NCBI GenBank assembly: GCA_018806985.1
Contig: JADANN010000339.1
Location: 310,001 to 374,000 of the forward strand
Length of the DNA: 64,000 nt
Direction of reading: 5' to 3'
DNA from: Angiostrongylus vasorum
Lineage: Eukaryota; Nematoda; Chromadorea; Rhabditida; Metastrongylidae
The translations under genes were made by a program, and so were the position numbers. Shown here one piece after another: positions 36,463 to 49,345 of this stretch. The notes beneath the pieces were generated by a model. That model had not been told where the DNA came from. It searched no databases and saw nothing but the letters and a program-made list of their open reading frames with translations. Positions within the stretch are counted from its first letter, which is position 1. Each line of letters begins with the position of its first letter.

Positions 36463-37285
36463 TGCCACTAAATTATGAATAGAATAAATTCACTACAAAT
36501 AAAAAAACCAGGATTTGTGAATAAGGGACTATTTATGCCCTACTGACAAAGAACGCTGTTGAATTTCTACAACTGTTATCGCCACTAGCAACTAATTTTG
36601 AAACTTGTCTGATGGTTGGAAATGTATTGACAGTACCGCAGTGCACAGTGGAAGTACCTTCCTTCTTTCGTACCAGCGCAGTACAGAATTGTTAAAGCAC
36701 AAAAATCGCAGATGGGATACGATGACTATGATGACCAAGGTGCAAAAGGAACCAGATATTAGGTCTCGCTTACCTTTAGGCTTCTTGGTCACCAACATTA
36801 CTTTTCATCAATATGAGGATTAACCGAAGCACTTTTAGTCACCAAACATTCCAACGAAATGTGGCTTCACCTCCATTCACGAGTGACTGTCAAACCATTT
36901 GACCTTCTTATCACGCCCATGGGAGCAATAGTGTTTTCAATAATGTTTGATCGTTGAAACACAAGAGTATTTTTTGCAGATAATGAGAAACGTACTCTCG
37001 GCTGTCGCGTTGGTTATTGAAAATTTGTTTGCCTCTTTAGAAACGCATTTCTCCATCAGTGCGTGAGTTCCCTTTGTGCTGTAATTGAGTTCGATGGCTA
37101 GTCTTTGAAGTGAAAATAAGCAGAGCTAGTTTTGTAATTTATGGTAACATTTTCCACATTAGGTTTGAGTAAGAGAAAGAGAGGTGTTTCCAAATTTTCC
37201 TTATAATTTTATTCGGATTAACTATTTCTTTTGATGCGCGTAGTCTTTTAGAATATTCTGACACTCTTCAAAGCTGCTGATGAAC
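36463..37285. other. intergenic, nothing recognised
   Basis: The complementary open frames at 36592-36823 are on opposite strands of one patch, with no domain. Confidence 0.4.
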
Positions 37286-37289
37286 TTGA

Positions 37290-37655
37290 ATGGTTGAATA
37301 CGTGAATGGCCCGTCCTCAGCGTGGCGCGGACTCCAGCATAATCTCCACTTTTCGGAGATTTGCTAATCAAGCCATTGTGGTTCCCTGGAATCCCGAGGT
37401 CAACCTGGCCAAAGTCTGCTCCAGGTCCTTACCACCACAGCCAGTCGCAGCCCTTGTGGATCAGAGGGAGATTTGCCACCATGCGACTTTGATACCAGGA
37501 CAGTGGTGGATACTGGTATTGGTTTACTCTTAGCTAGGCTCCCTGGAAACGCCGGACTCCTTCTCAGCTTTGGAGACCGTGCCACGGTTTGAATTCCCAG
37601 CTGTACATCGCAGTCCGACAAATAACATCTCCTAGCCTTGATGAGGCGATGAACC
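37290..37655 (-). repeat. dispersed repeat family F1, copy 6
   Basis: From GTGAATGGCCCGTCCTCAG to GATGAGGCGATGAACCGTTT. A 73-codon frame at 37400-37621 (minus) corresponds to the frame in copies 4 and 5. Confidence 0.82.
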
Positions 37656-38525
37656 GTTTGGTGTGTTGTTGAACTGGTGAAGTGAAAGTCCTATGCATCT
37701 ATATATTTATAGCTTTGGAACCAATTAAAAAGCTTAATGGGAATAGAGGGATTCCAAAAAAATAAGGGATGAGTGGTTTGACGTTCTCAATCCTTGAAGC
37801 ATTGCCCGATCCCCATCTCCACAATATGCCGAATTAACCAAGATCCAAAGAACCTCATAACAAGTTGAAGATACTCCAGCAACATCCGAACCCACAGGCA
37901 AAAAAAATTCGAGGACCTTTGTGGATAACGGCTCCAAGTAAGTTGTCTTCAAATTTATAACTTTTAATCCACAGCCTATTATTTTTTTCACAGCAGCATT
38001 TTGTACGAAATGCAACCACAATGACGCTGAGATATTTGCAAAACCTAAAACTCTTGATAGATGCGAAGCTGTGATTACTGGTTGAGAGAAAGGCGGAAAG
38101 AGGGGCCTTGCTGTCGTAATGGGTAGCACATGCTCCGAAGAAAGTGTGGTCGCCGGTTCCAATCTGTCCTGTAGTCCAAGCCTTCCAGATCTCTCAAGAT
38201 CGATGTGGTTGTCGTCATATTTATTCTGTGGGTCTTCCTGGTGGCATTAAGTCGAATACAGTGGGCCAGATCGCTGCTTGAATCGAGTAACTTTGTTAGG
38301 GAGAACTCTTTAATACAGGACGCTTCTTGACTGTTTACCATTTACTTTCATGAATAGGGTCTATTCCATGGTCGACGGCATTATATTAGCTGGCACTTAG
38401 GGAAGTAACTGTTTTGCTTTAAAAAGAGAAAACTAGTAAGAGGTCTGTCTTGCGAACTAAATCGGAGATACATTGGTTAAGTAGACTCTGCCCACACTAA
38501 TGACTGATCAATGTGCCGTGTTTCA
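37656..38525. other. intergenic with an F2 scrap and tRNA-like sequence
   Basis: 38005-38050 matches the F2 block GACGCTGAGATATTTGCAAA. At 38112-38175 GTAATGGGTAGCACATG and CGCCGGTTCCAATCT have A-box and B-box character, suggesting a tRNA-derived fragment. The minus frame 37734-38162 (142 codons) spans these and has no recognised domain. Confidence 0.4.
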
Positions 38526-38529
38526 CTGA

Positions 38530-38945
38530 TGAGCTAACATGAGGTTGGTACAACAAATTTTATTCTACTAACGTTCCTACATCTTCGTTTTCCTCAGAGG
38601 CGATGATCCGAGTCAACGTCCACAGTCGTCCTTCTTTTCGATGTGGTGTCTTCGTCATCGTATCGAGTCGAATTTTCTTCAGTGGTACACCACTCGAAAG
38701 AAGCAACACCTCTCAGCAACGTTTTTTTTATGCAGGGCTGCTGTTGACTGATTGTCGGCCGACAATGATATCTTTTCGTGTCGACAATCCATTCTACATC
38801 AGTCGGTACTAAAATGACATGTAAAAAAGCGTAGGAATACTGTACTAAGTTGTCTTTGAGGTAAACGACGAGAATATTGAACACATAAGTCGAAACGTTA
38901 GACGGATGAAAGTTGTTTAACAATCTCCTGTGAGCTGAATATCCC
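38530..38945. mobile_element. family H element with degraded hammerhead-like ends
   Basis: Left terminus GAGCTAACATGAGGTTGGTA. Degraded motif on the minus strand at about 38566-38603 (CTGAGGA core, GAACG for GAAACG). At the right end GTCGAAACGTTAGACGG on the plus strand (about 38886-38902) then a degraded terminus. The bilateral inverted layout matches 20590-20960. Confidence 0.55.
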
Positions 38946-39600
38946 AAAAATAATTTAGAAGTAAAAAGTGTCTTATCCTCAGAATTTCATTGCATTATTG
39001 AATAGCAAAAATCGAACGTTAACGACACAAGTCGCTTCTCGGTCCCTTCCTGGCTTCTTCCTGTCTTTTTTTCTTTTGCTAGAATATTGAACACATAAGC
39101 CGATGCGTCTTTTTTTCGTGAATAGCCACGTGGAAGCGCATTGTTTGCAGTGGTTCTTATTTAAGTCTTACGTTTAGTAAAGCTTAAATAAGCGTAATCC
39201 TATTATATACCGTGTTAAAGCGAACTTCAACACTTCAAGTGGCTGCTATGACATAGAAATTCTTCAGTGATTCTCCATAAACAACAGTGCAAAGCCACAT
39301 TTCTTCCCGTGAACAAGTAATCATACTGAATGAATTCTATCAGTCCGTGCCGCATAAAGCATGCTTGCGATAAGCTTTAAAGCAGTGGTCTAAAGATCTT
39401 TTGCATTCCTTCGGCAACCAAAGAATATTTATGCGTTCTCCTCACTGCTTTGAAGTCATCTCTTGAAGCTGTTGAGGCAAGGTTTTCCCTGAGCGTTTCT
39501 CGCACTGGTCAGAAATAGAAATCTAGTAATTAAATAGTAGCGAAAAGTATCTCTTTCGTAAAGATATGGTACTGGAACTTTACATAACTTGTAATTTATT
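38946..39600. other. 5' flank of protease B, nothing recognised
   Basis: AT-rich; no promoter element can be named with confidence. Confidence 0.35.
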
Positions 39601-39607
39601 TCTTAGA

Positions 39608-42488
39608 ATGAAGTTCGCTATTCTCCAAACAGTCATCGGGATTGTAGCTTCATCTGTTTTTCAACATGCTCTCCAATGGCGTAAGCCAAAAATGGTAGTA
39701 ACATCTAGTTCGAAAACGTATTCAACTGTTTCATATAAAACCATCTTTTCTAACAGGTAGAAATGATCGAACAAGGCAGGTATGCTGCTTACGTGAAGCA
39801 TCGTAATGCTCTGCGCTCATCATCGATGATCACCATTGGACATCGGGTAAGAGAATGTTGAACTCTACCCTTCAAGCTCAATCACAGTTTTTGATCACGG
39901 ACTGTGTTAACGATTTTCTACCCTACATTGCTGAATGGTTTACAGCTTATATTTGCGCACTTTTGAATAAGTGTTAATTTAAACATTCTACGCCATCAGG
40001 TTTGACTCTGCGCGTTCTGCTAGATACGGAAAAAGAATTCTATTAGGAAATGGCTTTTGAGGTCTATAAATGTGAACTAACTTATAGAATGCGTGTCTCC
40101 CAAAATTCCTTGTTGCTAGATTGCTATGAAATGTTTAGACCGTGTCGTCTGAGATTTCTGATGTTTATGGGGTAGAACATGTTTTTTTAACTCTTTTGGC
40201 CCTTATAGACATTCTTTCATTATTTGATTAGGTTTTCCTGCTTTAAATCGAGAACTGAGACTATTTCAAAAGCCGAACAAACCTACATCTTAGTTTCATG
40301 ACCGTGACAACACTGGGTTTATTTCGCTACAGGAACGAATAGGTTTTATATTGGTGTAGTTGAGTGACTCAAAATAATAGGAGGATAGAATAAGAATGGA
40401 AGCTCTAGACACTGACCAACCCCTGAAGAATGCGCCATGCATTCGACTTCATTAAGCATTTGGAAGGGATTGAATTCATATCTGGCCTTTACAATGACTC
40501 GCGGTGGCCTACCGATGTATCGAGCCAGTGCTGCTATGCTATCCTCTCAGACAAATCTGGTACCAATTTGCCGACCCCGGAGGGATGGAAGGCTTGGTGG
40601 GCCGTGGGCGCGAGGGATCGATCCCGCGTGTGTGTTGCAGGGCGACTCCGGCCACTGCGCCACACGCGCCCTTAGAAAGGATAGAACAGGAAATAAAGTA
40701 AAAAAGAATGGGCAGCAAATAAGAGTTAGAACACTAAAAGGGGTACAGCCGTGATCCATGCTGCGAGATGCTTGAAGATGGTGATTTGATGGATTTGCTT
40801 AAGATGCTTGACAATGGAGATCATATGTACGTCGGTAATGTCACCATCGGTACACCCGATCAACAATTTACCGTCGTACTGGACACTGGATCGGCCACGT
40901 TTTGGGTGCCGGGAGATGGTTGTGAGTAAGTTAATGACAGCTATGTTATTAAACCAGCAATAAAATGTGTATTCGCGAAAAGGAATCTGAGACCCTAATT
41001 ATGAAAACAAAACGCTAAAGGAGAACATAGTCGTACCTGTTAAAAGAGGCACCGATGTGACGGTGTGGCTTCTTGTCTTCAAGAAATTGTAATTCAGTGG
41101 ATAATGATTCATGCTACCTTGGCAACATGAAAAAAATTGACATGGAAGTTATTTTAGTGTAAAACGCATCATTTCTTTTAAGTGGTTCATGCGTTGGGAG
41201 GAATAAGTTTGAGTCGGGCTCTTCAAGCTCCTTTGTGAGAAGTAACAAGACGTGGTCAATTAAATACGGAATCGGAACAGCTAAGGGCGTTCGTGGAACT
41301 GATATTATGAAGGCTTGTGATATGTAGAATCGCAGTGCCGGAATACTTTTACCCTAATCCATCATGCTATTTTTAGTTTGGTGGATTGAATGAGCAACAA
41401 CTACCAGTCCCAAATACCACATTTGGTCTGGCAACGCACATCTCGCCAGGTTTCTTAAATGTTGGCCAATGTTTTCGACTATTAACGCCTGCAGATACCG
41501 TGACAACGTTTTTCGTTGCAGAATTGCACTGATGGAGCACTTGGTCTTGCCTTCACAGCTCTCACTCGCGATGAAGTTTTGCCACCGCTCATCAATGCCA
41601 TTAATCAAAGCATGAAAATACTATTAGAGATATTGCTCACATTTCCAAGGATATCTACTAATTATAAAACATTAAGATCTGCTTGACGAGCCTCTCTTCA
41701 CTGTGTGGATGCAGCACCTAGGATCGCAAGAGGGAACACCTGCAGGCCTAATCACTTACGGTGCAATTGACACCAAAAACTGTGGACCAGTCATAGCTTT
41801 CGAGCCTCTGTCATCTGCAACGTATTTTCCAGTTTCAGATGCGTTTCCCAGGCAAACGCGAGAAAAAACTTTCATTACCTGAAACACACAATTTTTTAGA
41901 TGTCCAATATTGGAATGGGAAATTACACATTGCGGAAAAATTACGAGGTCATTTCCGACACCGGTTTGCCATCCATAGGCGGACCAACGGATGTAATCAA
42001 CCAGCTCGCTAAGGCTGCCGGAGCTGTGGTATATGCTTTTTCGGTTCTCAGATATGGACATGAGCTCATTAATTTTACTACTTCAGTACAATGCTACCGA
42101 GGAATTATACTTGATAGGATGTAATGCTATGCCACCCACTCTTGACATTACAATCGGATCAAAGACATATTCCATCCACTACACTAACTACATTATTAAA
42201 GTGAGCTCTATTATCTCCTACTTATTTAATTACCTACTGCCACATTTTTTAAAGAACTTTTTGAAAATTTTGGACCAGTTTTATGCTCATTTTTCTACAG
42301 TTCGCGTTTTATTTCAAATTTAGGTAGGGACAGACAAATGTTATTTCGCCATTTGGCGGTTGGAATTCGCTGGTTTCAGACCAAGTTGGATTCTTGGCTG
42401 TCCATTCATCCGTCAATTCTGCAACATCTTCGACATCGGACAAAAGCGTATTGGCTTTTGCAATGTCACTCTAGTTCAAATTCAATAA
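39608..42488 (+). CDS. secreted pepsin-like aspartic protease, paralogue B
   Basis: Same ten-exon layout as paralogue A. Exons: 39608-39694 (signal MKFAILQTVIGIVASSVF), 39757-39846 (propeptide VEMIEQGRYAAYVKHRNALR), 40804-40925 (VLDTGSATFWVPG), 41183-41312, 41377-41460, 41522-41609, 41677-41831, 41900-42028 (second site SDTGLPSI), 42087-42200, 42324-42488 (WILGCPFIRQFCNIFDIG). Joined, 387 aa, in phase throughout. Oddities: donors after 41312 and 41609 are GC, not GT; the base after the second DTG motif is Leu-Pro rather than Ser/Thr-Ser/Leu; and a 36-nt in-frame near-duplication precedes exon 3 (40768-40803), giving an alternative acceptor and a possible 12-residue insertion. Both catalytic Asp codons are present. 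A SINE lies in intron 2. Confidence 0.85.
40395..40678 (-). mobile_element. tRNA-derived SINE, copy 6, in intron 2 of protease B
   Basis: Tail side GGAAGCTCTAGACACTGACC is diverged; body and head are well kept (GGCGCGAGGGATCGATCC, CACTGCGCCACACGCGCCC). Confidence 0.82.
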
Positions 42489-43950
42489 AGAAACAGCTCA
42501 CGGTTACAGCCATTCTTGTAATCTAGTCGTTATTTGTACCCACACCCTTTCCAGTTTGGAGTTGGCTAGAAATTCACAAATAGTAGCTGACACCAGCAAT
42601 GACCCATGTTTATGGCCACGCAAAGTGTTTGTGTTTCTCGTGCCTTTTGAAATTCCGATGGTTCTTTGCAAATTTTTCTTACTCTCTATTGTCCTTATTA
42701 TAAACTAAATTGCATGGCGAATTTCCTCAACATTTCCTTTTCTCTACGGATACCCGCGAGCTGATGCTCATCTCTTGAAGTTTCTTGAGGTGCATGACAG
42801 CTTGTTTTTTTAACATTGCTACAACTATGCAAATATTGAAGTCACTGAAACGCAGATTATGCATCTTATCATGCTTCAATTTTCTTTTTAGATAATCATC
42901 GTTGATGTAAGAGTTTGAAGAACACCATAGAGGAAGACCTAACTTCATTAGATGGTGAATATCCTTTCAAATGGCATGAAGATGTTTACTCTGATTCATC
43001 TGCCTTGGCTTTTCCACTTTTATTAAGACGTACTACTGTCAATTATCTAAATTATCAACATATTCCATTTACGCTTTTATTTGAAGAGTGTCATACTTTC
43101 TCCACTTTGCATGAGGAGCATTATCCCACACTGAGTTAGAAAAGTTAGCTTAATTTGAAGAACCATTACATCGTAACATAAATTTTCAGCTTACGAGATT
43201 GCTTCTTTTTTCAAGAAACATTAGAATCTCTTCCTATATATCTTCTTCTGTATGACGGTTTAAACAACCCGACACTTTTTTTTACAAGGCTGGTTTGAAA
43301 TGCGCTGCTTGAGGTTGATTCGAACTACATAAATGACATGTAATTCAACAACATAGGCACTTCTATGAAAAAAACGACATATAAGTTATTTGGCTAAATA
43401 TGGTCTACAAATGTCGAATTTCAAAAGCCCTCTGTGTTCTACCGCAAGTGAAACTAATAGACAGTCGCATGCCGGAAAATAATTCATGAATAACTTCTCT
43501 TTCAATAAAGTTGATGCATCTAGAAACAGTCCAGAAGTTCACTTTTACACGGAAATTAAAACTTGGGGAACTAAACTTTTGTGTACGCAAAGTAACACAA
43601 CGAGAACAAATTAAAAAAATTTAATGAACGCGCGTATAAGCAAGGAAAATAATAACTTGATCAATAGGTAGAAGTACCATAAATGAACTAGCAAGGCCAA
43701 TAAGCAGGTTTCGGCAATAAATACGTCAAGCGATTTGTAAGGGGTTCATCTGATAAGCAGAATACGAGCTACAGACGGACGCAAGAAACCAAAGTGGTTG
43801 GAAGAATTAAAGGGGATCCGCAAGGCGCAAGCCATGTCCGGCGAACATACATCGACCAGCGGTGGTCAAAGCTTCTTGATCAACCAATTTACAACCAATG
43901 CAGATAGTGAACAGATAAATAATTCTGCCTTTTGTATTCACAATATTATG
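42489..43950. other. 3' flank of protease B and intergenic
   Basis: ATTCAATAAAG overlaps the protease B stop and may serve as the polyadenylation signal. The plus frame 42915-43139 begins with protein-like IEEDLTSLDGEYPFKWHEDV but has no partner exon or known family. Confidence 0.4.
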
Positions 43951-43952
43951 CA

Positions 43953-44235
43953 GCGTGCGTAGCGCAGTGGTTAGAGGTGCTCTGCATTTCACATTGAATC
44001 TATGGCTAGTTAGGACCCAACCCCAGGGCTTGTCACACCATTCATCCCTCCAGAGTCGGAAAAAATGCACCAACTTCTCTGTTAGGGATAAAAAACACTG
44101 ACTCGATTAACCGGCTTGTCACCGCAAGTGATGTTTAGACCAGATGCGCATTTAAACTCTCTATGATAATTGTTGAAGTCGACTGCATTATGCATCCCTC
44201 ATGAAGTGATCATCCCCGAGAGCTTTATCCATTAT
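43953..44235 (+). mobile_element. tRNA-derived SINE, plus orientation
   Basis: Head GTGCGTAGCGCAGTGGTTAG then AGG at 43953; the B box is degraded. Body CCTCCAGAGTCGGAAAAAAT; tail GAGAGCTTTATCCATTATC at 44218. It is a diverged subfamily. Confidence 0.7.
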
Positions 44236-45464
44236 CTTTTGAAAACAACCTTATTTGTAAGATATCTTGTAATATGATCGTCTAACAAATCTCGTCCAGA
44301 ACTGATCCAACATTTCACTTATCCTCTATTCATTAGCCTTCTCAAAATCAGAATGATTTAGTATTCGTTATACCTTTTTCTACAGCAATACTTGACAGAG
44401 ATCAGAATCAGTTCAGTAGTACCTTACTAACGAAATGCAAACCAAATACTGTAGAGCTCAGGAAACCTGTTGCAATATTGTAAAGCGCGATCGGTTTGTG
44501 CGTAGCTTTGGCAGCGGCAAAAAAACCATTGGCCCTTTTTTGTATTCCATGAGGCCGTTCTTATTCCGTCACCGACGTCCATTCCAGCGTTTTCCTAGTT
44601 CATGTCTTCGCTTTGTTTATTAAAGGCTTTTTTTGTACCACGCATTTAAAGGTGAACAAGAATGTGTAAGACATGTTGCCCAATGGCACTTCGTTTTCAA
44701 TGAAAATGAGAAACACATATGTGGAATCTACCAAAAGACCTGTAGTTGGAATCTCAGGGAGTCGAACTAAATGAAAGCACAATAGCAGTCAACATGTTAT
44801 TGAGAAGGAGAGGCGGATAAATCTCGGGCGCTAACTAAATCTAAACAGAGGCAGGCCACGTAAATTGACAACATTTGCATGAGAACGAAATGGATGGCAG
44901 AAGTGTTGAGGGCCAGCAGCACCATAGGGGAATAAGACCTCTAAGGAAGGACCGATGTTGAACTATCAAGATCACGGTTTAATTTGCATTTGCAGATAGT
45001 TTTTGTGAGCTCTACTAATCTACAAAAAACACTAAGTGCTTTGAAATATCCTTAGTGAGAAATTTAGAACATTTCTGAAAAGAATCTGGCAAAGCACTGG
45101 AAATATGAACAACTTTTTAAAACAGAGATTAAATACATCATTCTTCCAGCCGAGGTTGCACCTGCCATGTTAAGAATCACAGCTGTGTTGTAAAGTACCA
45201 AGCAAGTAACCAACTTCTCTTGTTCCTCATATTTTTTAAAGAGTGATAGTTGCTTCGATAGCTATACACTCTCACAACAATGAAATCAAAAGTTTGATGG
45301 CATGATCAATAGTGTTAGTACTACAAATCAAAGTCGTAGGCCTTCCATTGACTGCGTGAAAACCGTAAATAGTGCGTGGGAAACACTCACGTCAGACACC
45401 TTCGTCACATTGGAACAAAAAACATCACTTTTAAAGGCTAAAAGAAAAGCGTTCGAAATTCATC
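44236..45464. other. intergenic, nothing recognised
   Basis: No exon, RNA or repeat recognised. Open frames at 44435-44623 and 45302-45553 lack support; the second runs into a SINE fragment. Confidence 0.4.
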
Positions 45465-45575
45465 CACGACCCCTAAGGAATATGACGAATACTCGACTTC
45501 ATCAAGCATCGTCGAGGTCAGTGAATGCATATCTCTCCTGTACTATAACATGAGGTGCCCTACCTATGTATAGTC
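45465..45575 (-). repeat. SINE tail fragment
   Basis: CCTAAGGAATATGACGAATA, CGACTTCATCAAGCATCGT and GTGAATGCATATCTCTCC match the 3' part of the tRNA-derived SINE; the head is absent. Confidence 0.65.
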
Positions 45576-48500
45576 AGTGTTACTGGTTTGTAGACGTAAG
45601 CGTTTACTTCATTTCTGGTTTAGAGCTCTTCGAACACTTATTTCTCCTCGCTGCTACATTTTACCAATATTATTTACATTTCTTTATATTACAGTGCTTC
45701 ATTCAAGCAGTGAAACTACGCCAAGTGAAAAGTTGACGATTAGTGCGATGTTATCAAACTTTCTATTTCTACAACATTGTTATTTTTTTGTTCTAAAGAA
45801 ATCCTCAGCAGATGAATAGGCAGGGCCCCACCTGCGATAGTGAACTAACACTTATTGCTATCAATCATTTTATTAGAATTAATACTTTGAGAGAACGATA
45901 TTTGAAGATGAGTGTGGATCGAGCACAGGAATCGATTAACAAACATCGAGATCATCACTCTTTGTCGTTCAGGAGAAGAGCGTTACAGTTTTGGTATAAC
46001 AGTGTTTAAGCGAAAATGTGGACACGTGAAAGTCACCAGTTTTGTCGCGATATAAAGCTACTCTTGATTTCATTTCCGGATAGATATGTTAAACTTTTTC
46101 TCAGTTTGAGTGACGCCTTGCGTGAAGCTCGTGCTGCACATGCCAGTGCGAAACCCTCAAAAATCCATACGGCGCAGGTTAAGGCACTGGACTATTGAGC
46201 AGATATCGTCGAAATTTCTTGAAGCGTCCATCAAAAACAGTTCCACTTAGATCATCAGTAAATATTGCTCTGCTAAGTACATTAGTGTTTAGATTTGCAC
46301 ACGCAGTACAAAGACAAATCTGATGCTGATCGGGGAGCAGAAAATTCCTCCTCCTCCTCCCCCCCGAAATGCAAATGTAAGGGAAGTAGTTGAAAAAGTT
46401 GACAAGAGGAGTAAGTGATATTCCCTGGCTCACGATCTCAGTTTCTACGGTACTTGGAATACATGATGTTAAAACAGTAAAGAATGAAAAACTAAAGACC
46501 GGTACCGCATAATAAGTCACTGACCGAAATTTGCACTCCACTTTTTGACATATTTCCTTCCTTGAGACTGCAGTCAACAGTCGTAACTGGGATGATCTGA
46601 TCGTGAATTTCTTATCGGTCGTAGTCCTCAATGTTGACACCAAAGCACTACAGTGTAATTCAACACAGATATCATAAAGAAATTGTTTGCTTATTAAATA
46701 TGTGGAACAACGGGTTTGTGAGATTCCCCTTCATTTTCAAAACTAATCAATAAGTATCCATTTTCTTCTTGCGCTGATACTGTTTTGTTACTACAACATT
46801 AACACTACACTGGCTAAAATTTAGGCCAATTTCCTATTTCAGAGCCTAGAAAGAGTCATGTTAGTAACACTTAAAAAATATATCTGAGATCGAGGAGCCA
46901 GAAATATTAATAACCCACATAGTAAAAATATTAGGAATAAGGAGAGCTCCAGGGCATAAATCTTGGCATTTTACGAGCCTAGTGCATTGACGAATGTAAT
47001 TGTATTCTTCTGACTATTTGCTACCTTCTTCGCTTAATATTGTTCAATAGTGCATGCTGTCCAGTTCACCGAGAAGCGATTTTTCGTCATGAATATCTTG
47101 CTTAGGAAGCCGCTTTCAAAATTACTGACAAGGTTAGAGGCACCATGCAATGCAAACGTGTGCATCGGTACGATCTCGCTATCCATCCCACCGAGGTCGG
47201 TATTTTAGTACCAGATCAGTCTACTAAGGTAGAAGCACTTACATGTTGCATCCTGTGGGAATATGTGCCAATGAATTTATTCAGCGTTACGATACTCAAT
47301 GAAGTGTAATGCGTTGGGTTACCTAAGAGATAGATCAAAGTTGAAAGCTTTACTCCTTATCCCTTCCGTCCACAAACCTCGGTGGTTTCAAAAGTGAGCA
47401 AAAAAAACAAGTGTGCGTTTGAATCTAAGCAAAAACAATGATGGCGATTAAAGAATTTGCTCTTCATGCCCTATTGACGTCTAAAAAAACCGATTAACTT
47501 CGAACACCAAATCTAATGGTTTGATTGATTGAACCATGATCGCTGATGTTAGGCCTGCCTTTTTTCTTCTTTGTTCGAACAATTCTTCTGCTTTCTTTCA
47601 TTAAATAGTAATTCTGTGTTTTGTCACACAACATGTGAAAGACAGGAACAACATGACAAGAACTAAAAGTAGATCTTTAATCTGATTTGAGTCTTGAACC
47701 TCCGTTTAGTTTTGCCCGAATCGAAAATGGAACTGTTGTCTTGCTCGATTGGACAGCAAGTTAGACTTCGAAAGACGAAATTTTCAAGATGACATGAATA
47801 CCCTCCCTCCAGACAGTATTGATAGACTCGGTCATTGTACGGCACGCAATCAGGTGAAGGTTGTTGTCGGCGAATTTGGGGGAGAAGTTGCTGGTGTTCT
47901 TTTATATCGTAGTTCTAGATGCTGCAAATCTTTCGTTCAACAGTGGCCTTCTGGAGCCTTAATTTTCATATATGAAGATATACTAAGTAAAAAAGTAATC
48001 TTCAAAAAAAAAGTAATACCCCTCTACCATATTTGTGGTAGCAGAACCATACAGAACCATTTTGTAGCAAATCGAGAATGTGCTAGTCTAATTAGTAAAA
48101 AAAACACTAGAATTGATGATCTGTACATTTTAGATCGATCGTTTGGAAAACAACCTCCATTTAGGTCGAACCCATAAAAGAAAGAATGAGCGCATTGTTG
48201 AAGCGGCTTTTTACTTTAAAAATTAAATACATAGTTAATTCTGCCACAGCTGCTTCGACGTCTTCATGATGAGAAATGCAAGACAAGGCGATAACATCCT
48301 ACCAAAATTACTTAGCTTACTCACGAGGTCATCCAGTGTGTCATATACGTAAGCACGACCAATTACTACTAAAGAAATCTGCCACTTGATAGTGACCAGT
48401 GGAGGCTAAGAGCACCGCTGTCGTTCACCTAAGTCGTTTCCTCGCTTCCTCTATTAGTATTAGATATATAGTCACGATTGCCAATGACATGAGTCGTAAT

Positions 48501-48925
48501 TTACGAATCCACTTTTACTAATCCACAGTATGAAATTTGAATGGGCTCGCGAAAATCGTGAAGACTACGGAGATCACCAAACTGATGAGTATCCATGCAA
48601 CAGGAATTTAGTAACTACTTTCACGTCGAGTGATGCGACAGGCTTCAGCCATACATAAATGCTTCAAAACGTTGTCGCATTCAATTGTTGTTATTCTTAG
48701 TAGAAGGTAATAGAGCGTACTGGCCAGTGGCAGAGATGGTGAGTCTAGCAATGACGATTTTTTGATAAGAAATTATGTTAAGATATGCTGAGTTTCTGTC
48801 TTCCTTTGACATTAAGGACGGATGTATGAAGTAGAAAGAAGGGTTTACAACTTACTACTATATTAGTAGAAAAGCACAAAGCCCCCCACCATGATGCAGG
48901 AAAATCTGCAAAGCTTGTCCCTGGT
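45576..48925. other. intergenic block, no gene supported
   Basis: The longer open frames (45812-46009, 46179-46643 minus, 47749-48177) show no domain, signal peptide or splice context and I treat them as unproven. No family of repeats shared with the rest of the window was seen. Confidence 0.4.
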
Positions 48926-49345
48926 AGAATGCAACCCCTGGTCGGATGCAACCCCCTAGTCAGATGCAACCCCCGACTACTTCTTCCAGGGGCTCCCGTG
49001 TCACACATTGTATCGCTGAGTCCTTCGCTTTACCTTTCTCTCATCCAGTTTACTACCTAACGATGCCATCATTAATCATCCCTAACAAGAATGATCTGGG
49101 AAGCAGAAATCGGTAGTGAAGTCAGTTAATCTGGGGCTATTGTAAAAATCACAATGTTAGCGTTTTATTAAGTGCCTATTAATACTTTTCACTGCAAGGT
49201 ATGATTTGAAATACAATCACGTTGATGTTGAGATATCTACAAAACTACTTTGCCAATCTGGTCTAAGGTCCAAGTTTTGCAAACAATCACAGTTGGTTGT
49301 ATTTCATAACAAACCTTGCCGTGAAAAATAATAGTAACCATTAGA
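48926..49345. repeat. F2 fold-back repeat, old copy, with a GGATGCAACCCC minisatellite
   Basis: At 48926-48978 the unit GATGCAACCCCCTGGTC recurs about three times. 48985-49345 is a diverged F2 element: CTTCGCTTTACCTTTCTCTC, AATCGGTAGTGAAGTCAGTT, GTTGAGATATCTACAAAACT, and the inverted end CAAGTTTTGCAAACAATCAC then CCTTGCCGTGAAAAATAATA. Confidence 0.68.

Noticed and set aside
36242..36482. Three overlapping plus-strand frames
   Set aside because: They lie in different registers of one SINE copy; similar frames recur in other copies at 9615, 40430 and 59703.
46179..46643. 154-codon minus-strand frame
   Set aside because: Long, but composition is not convincing and no domain, signal or splice junction supports it.
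47749..48177. 142-codon plus-strand frame
   Set aside because: No recognised motif, and the frame depends on A-rich runs; no splice or homology support.
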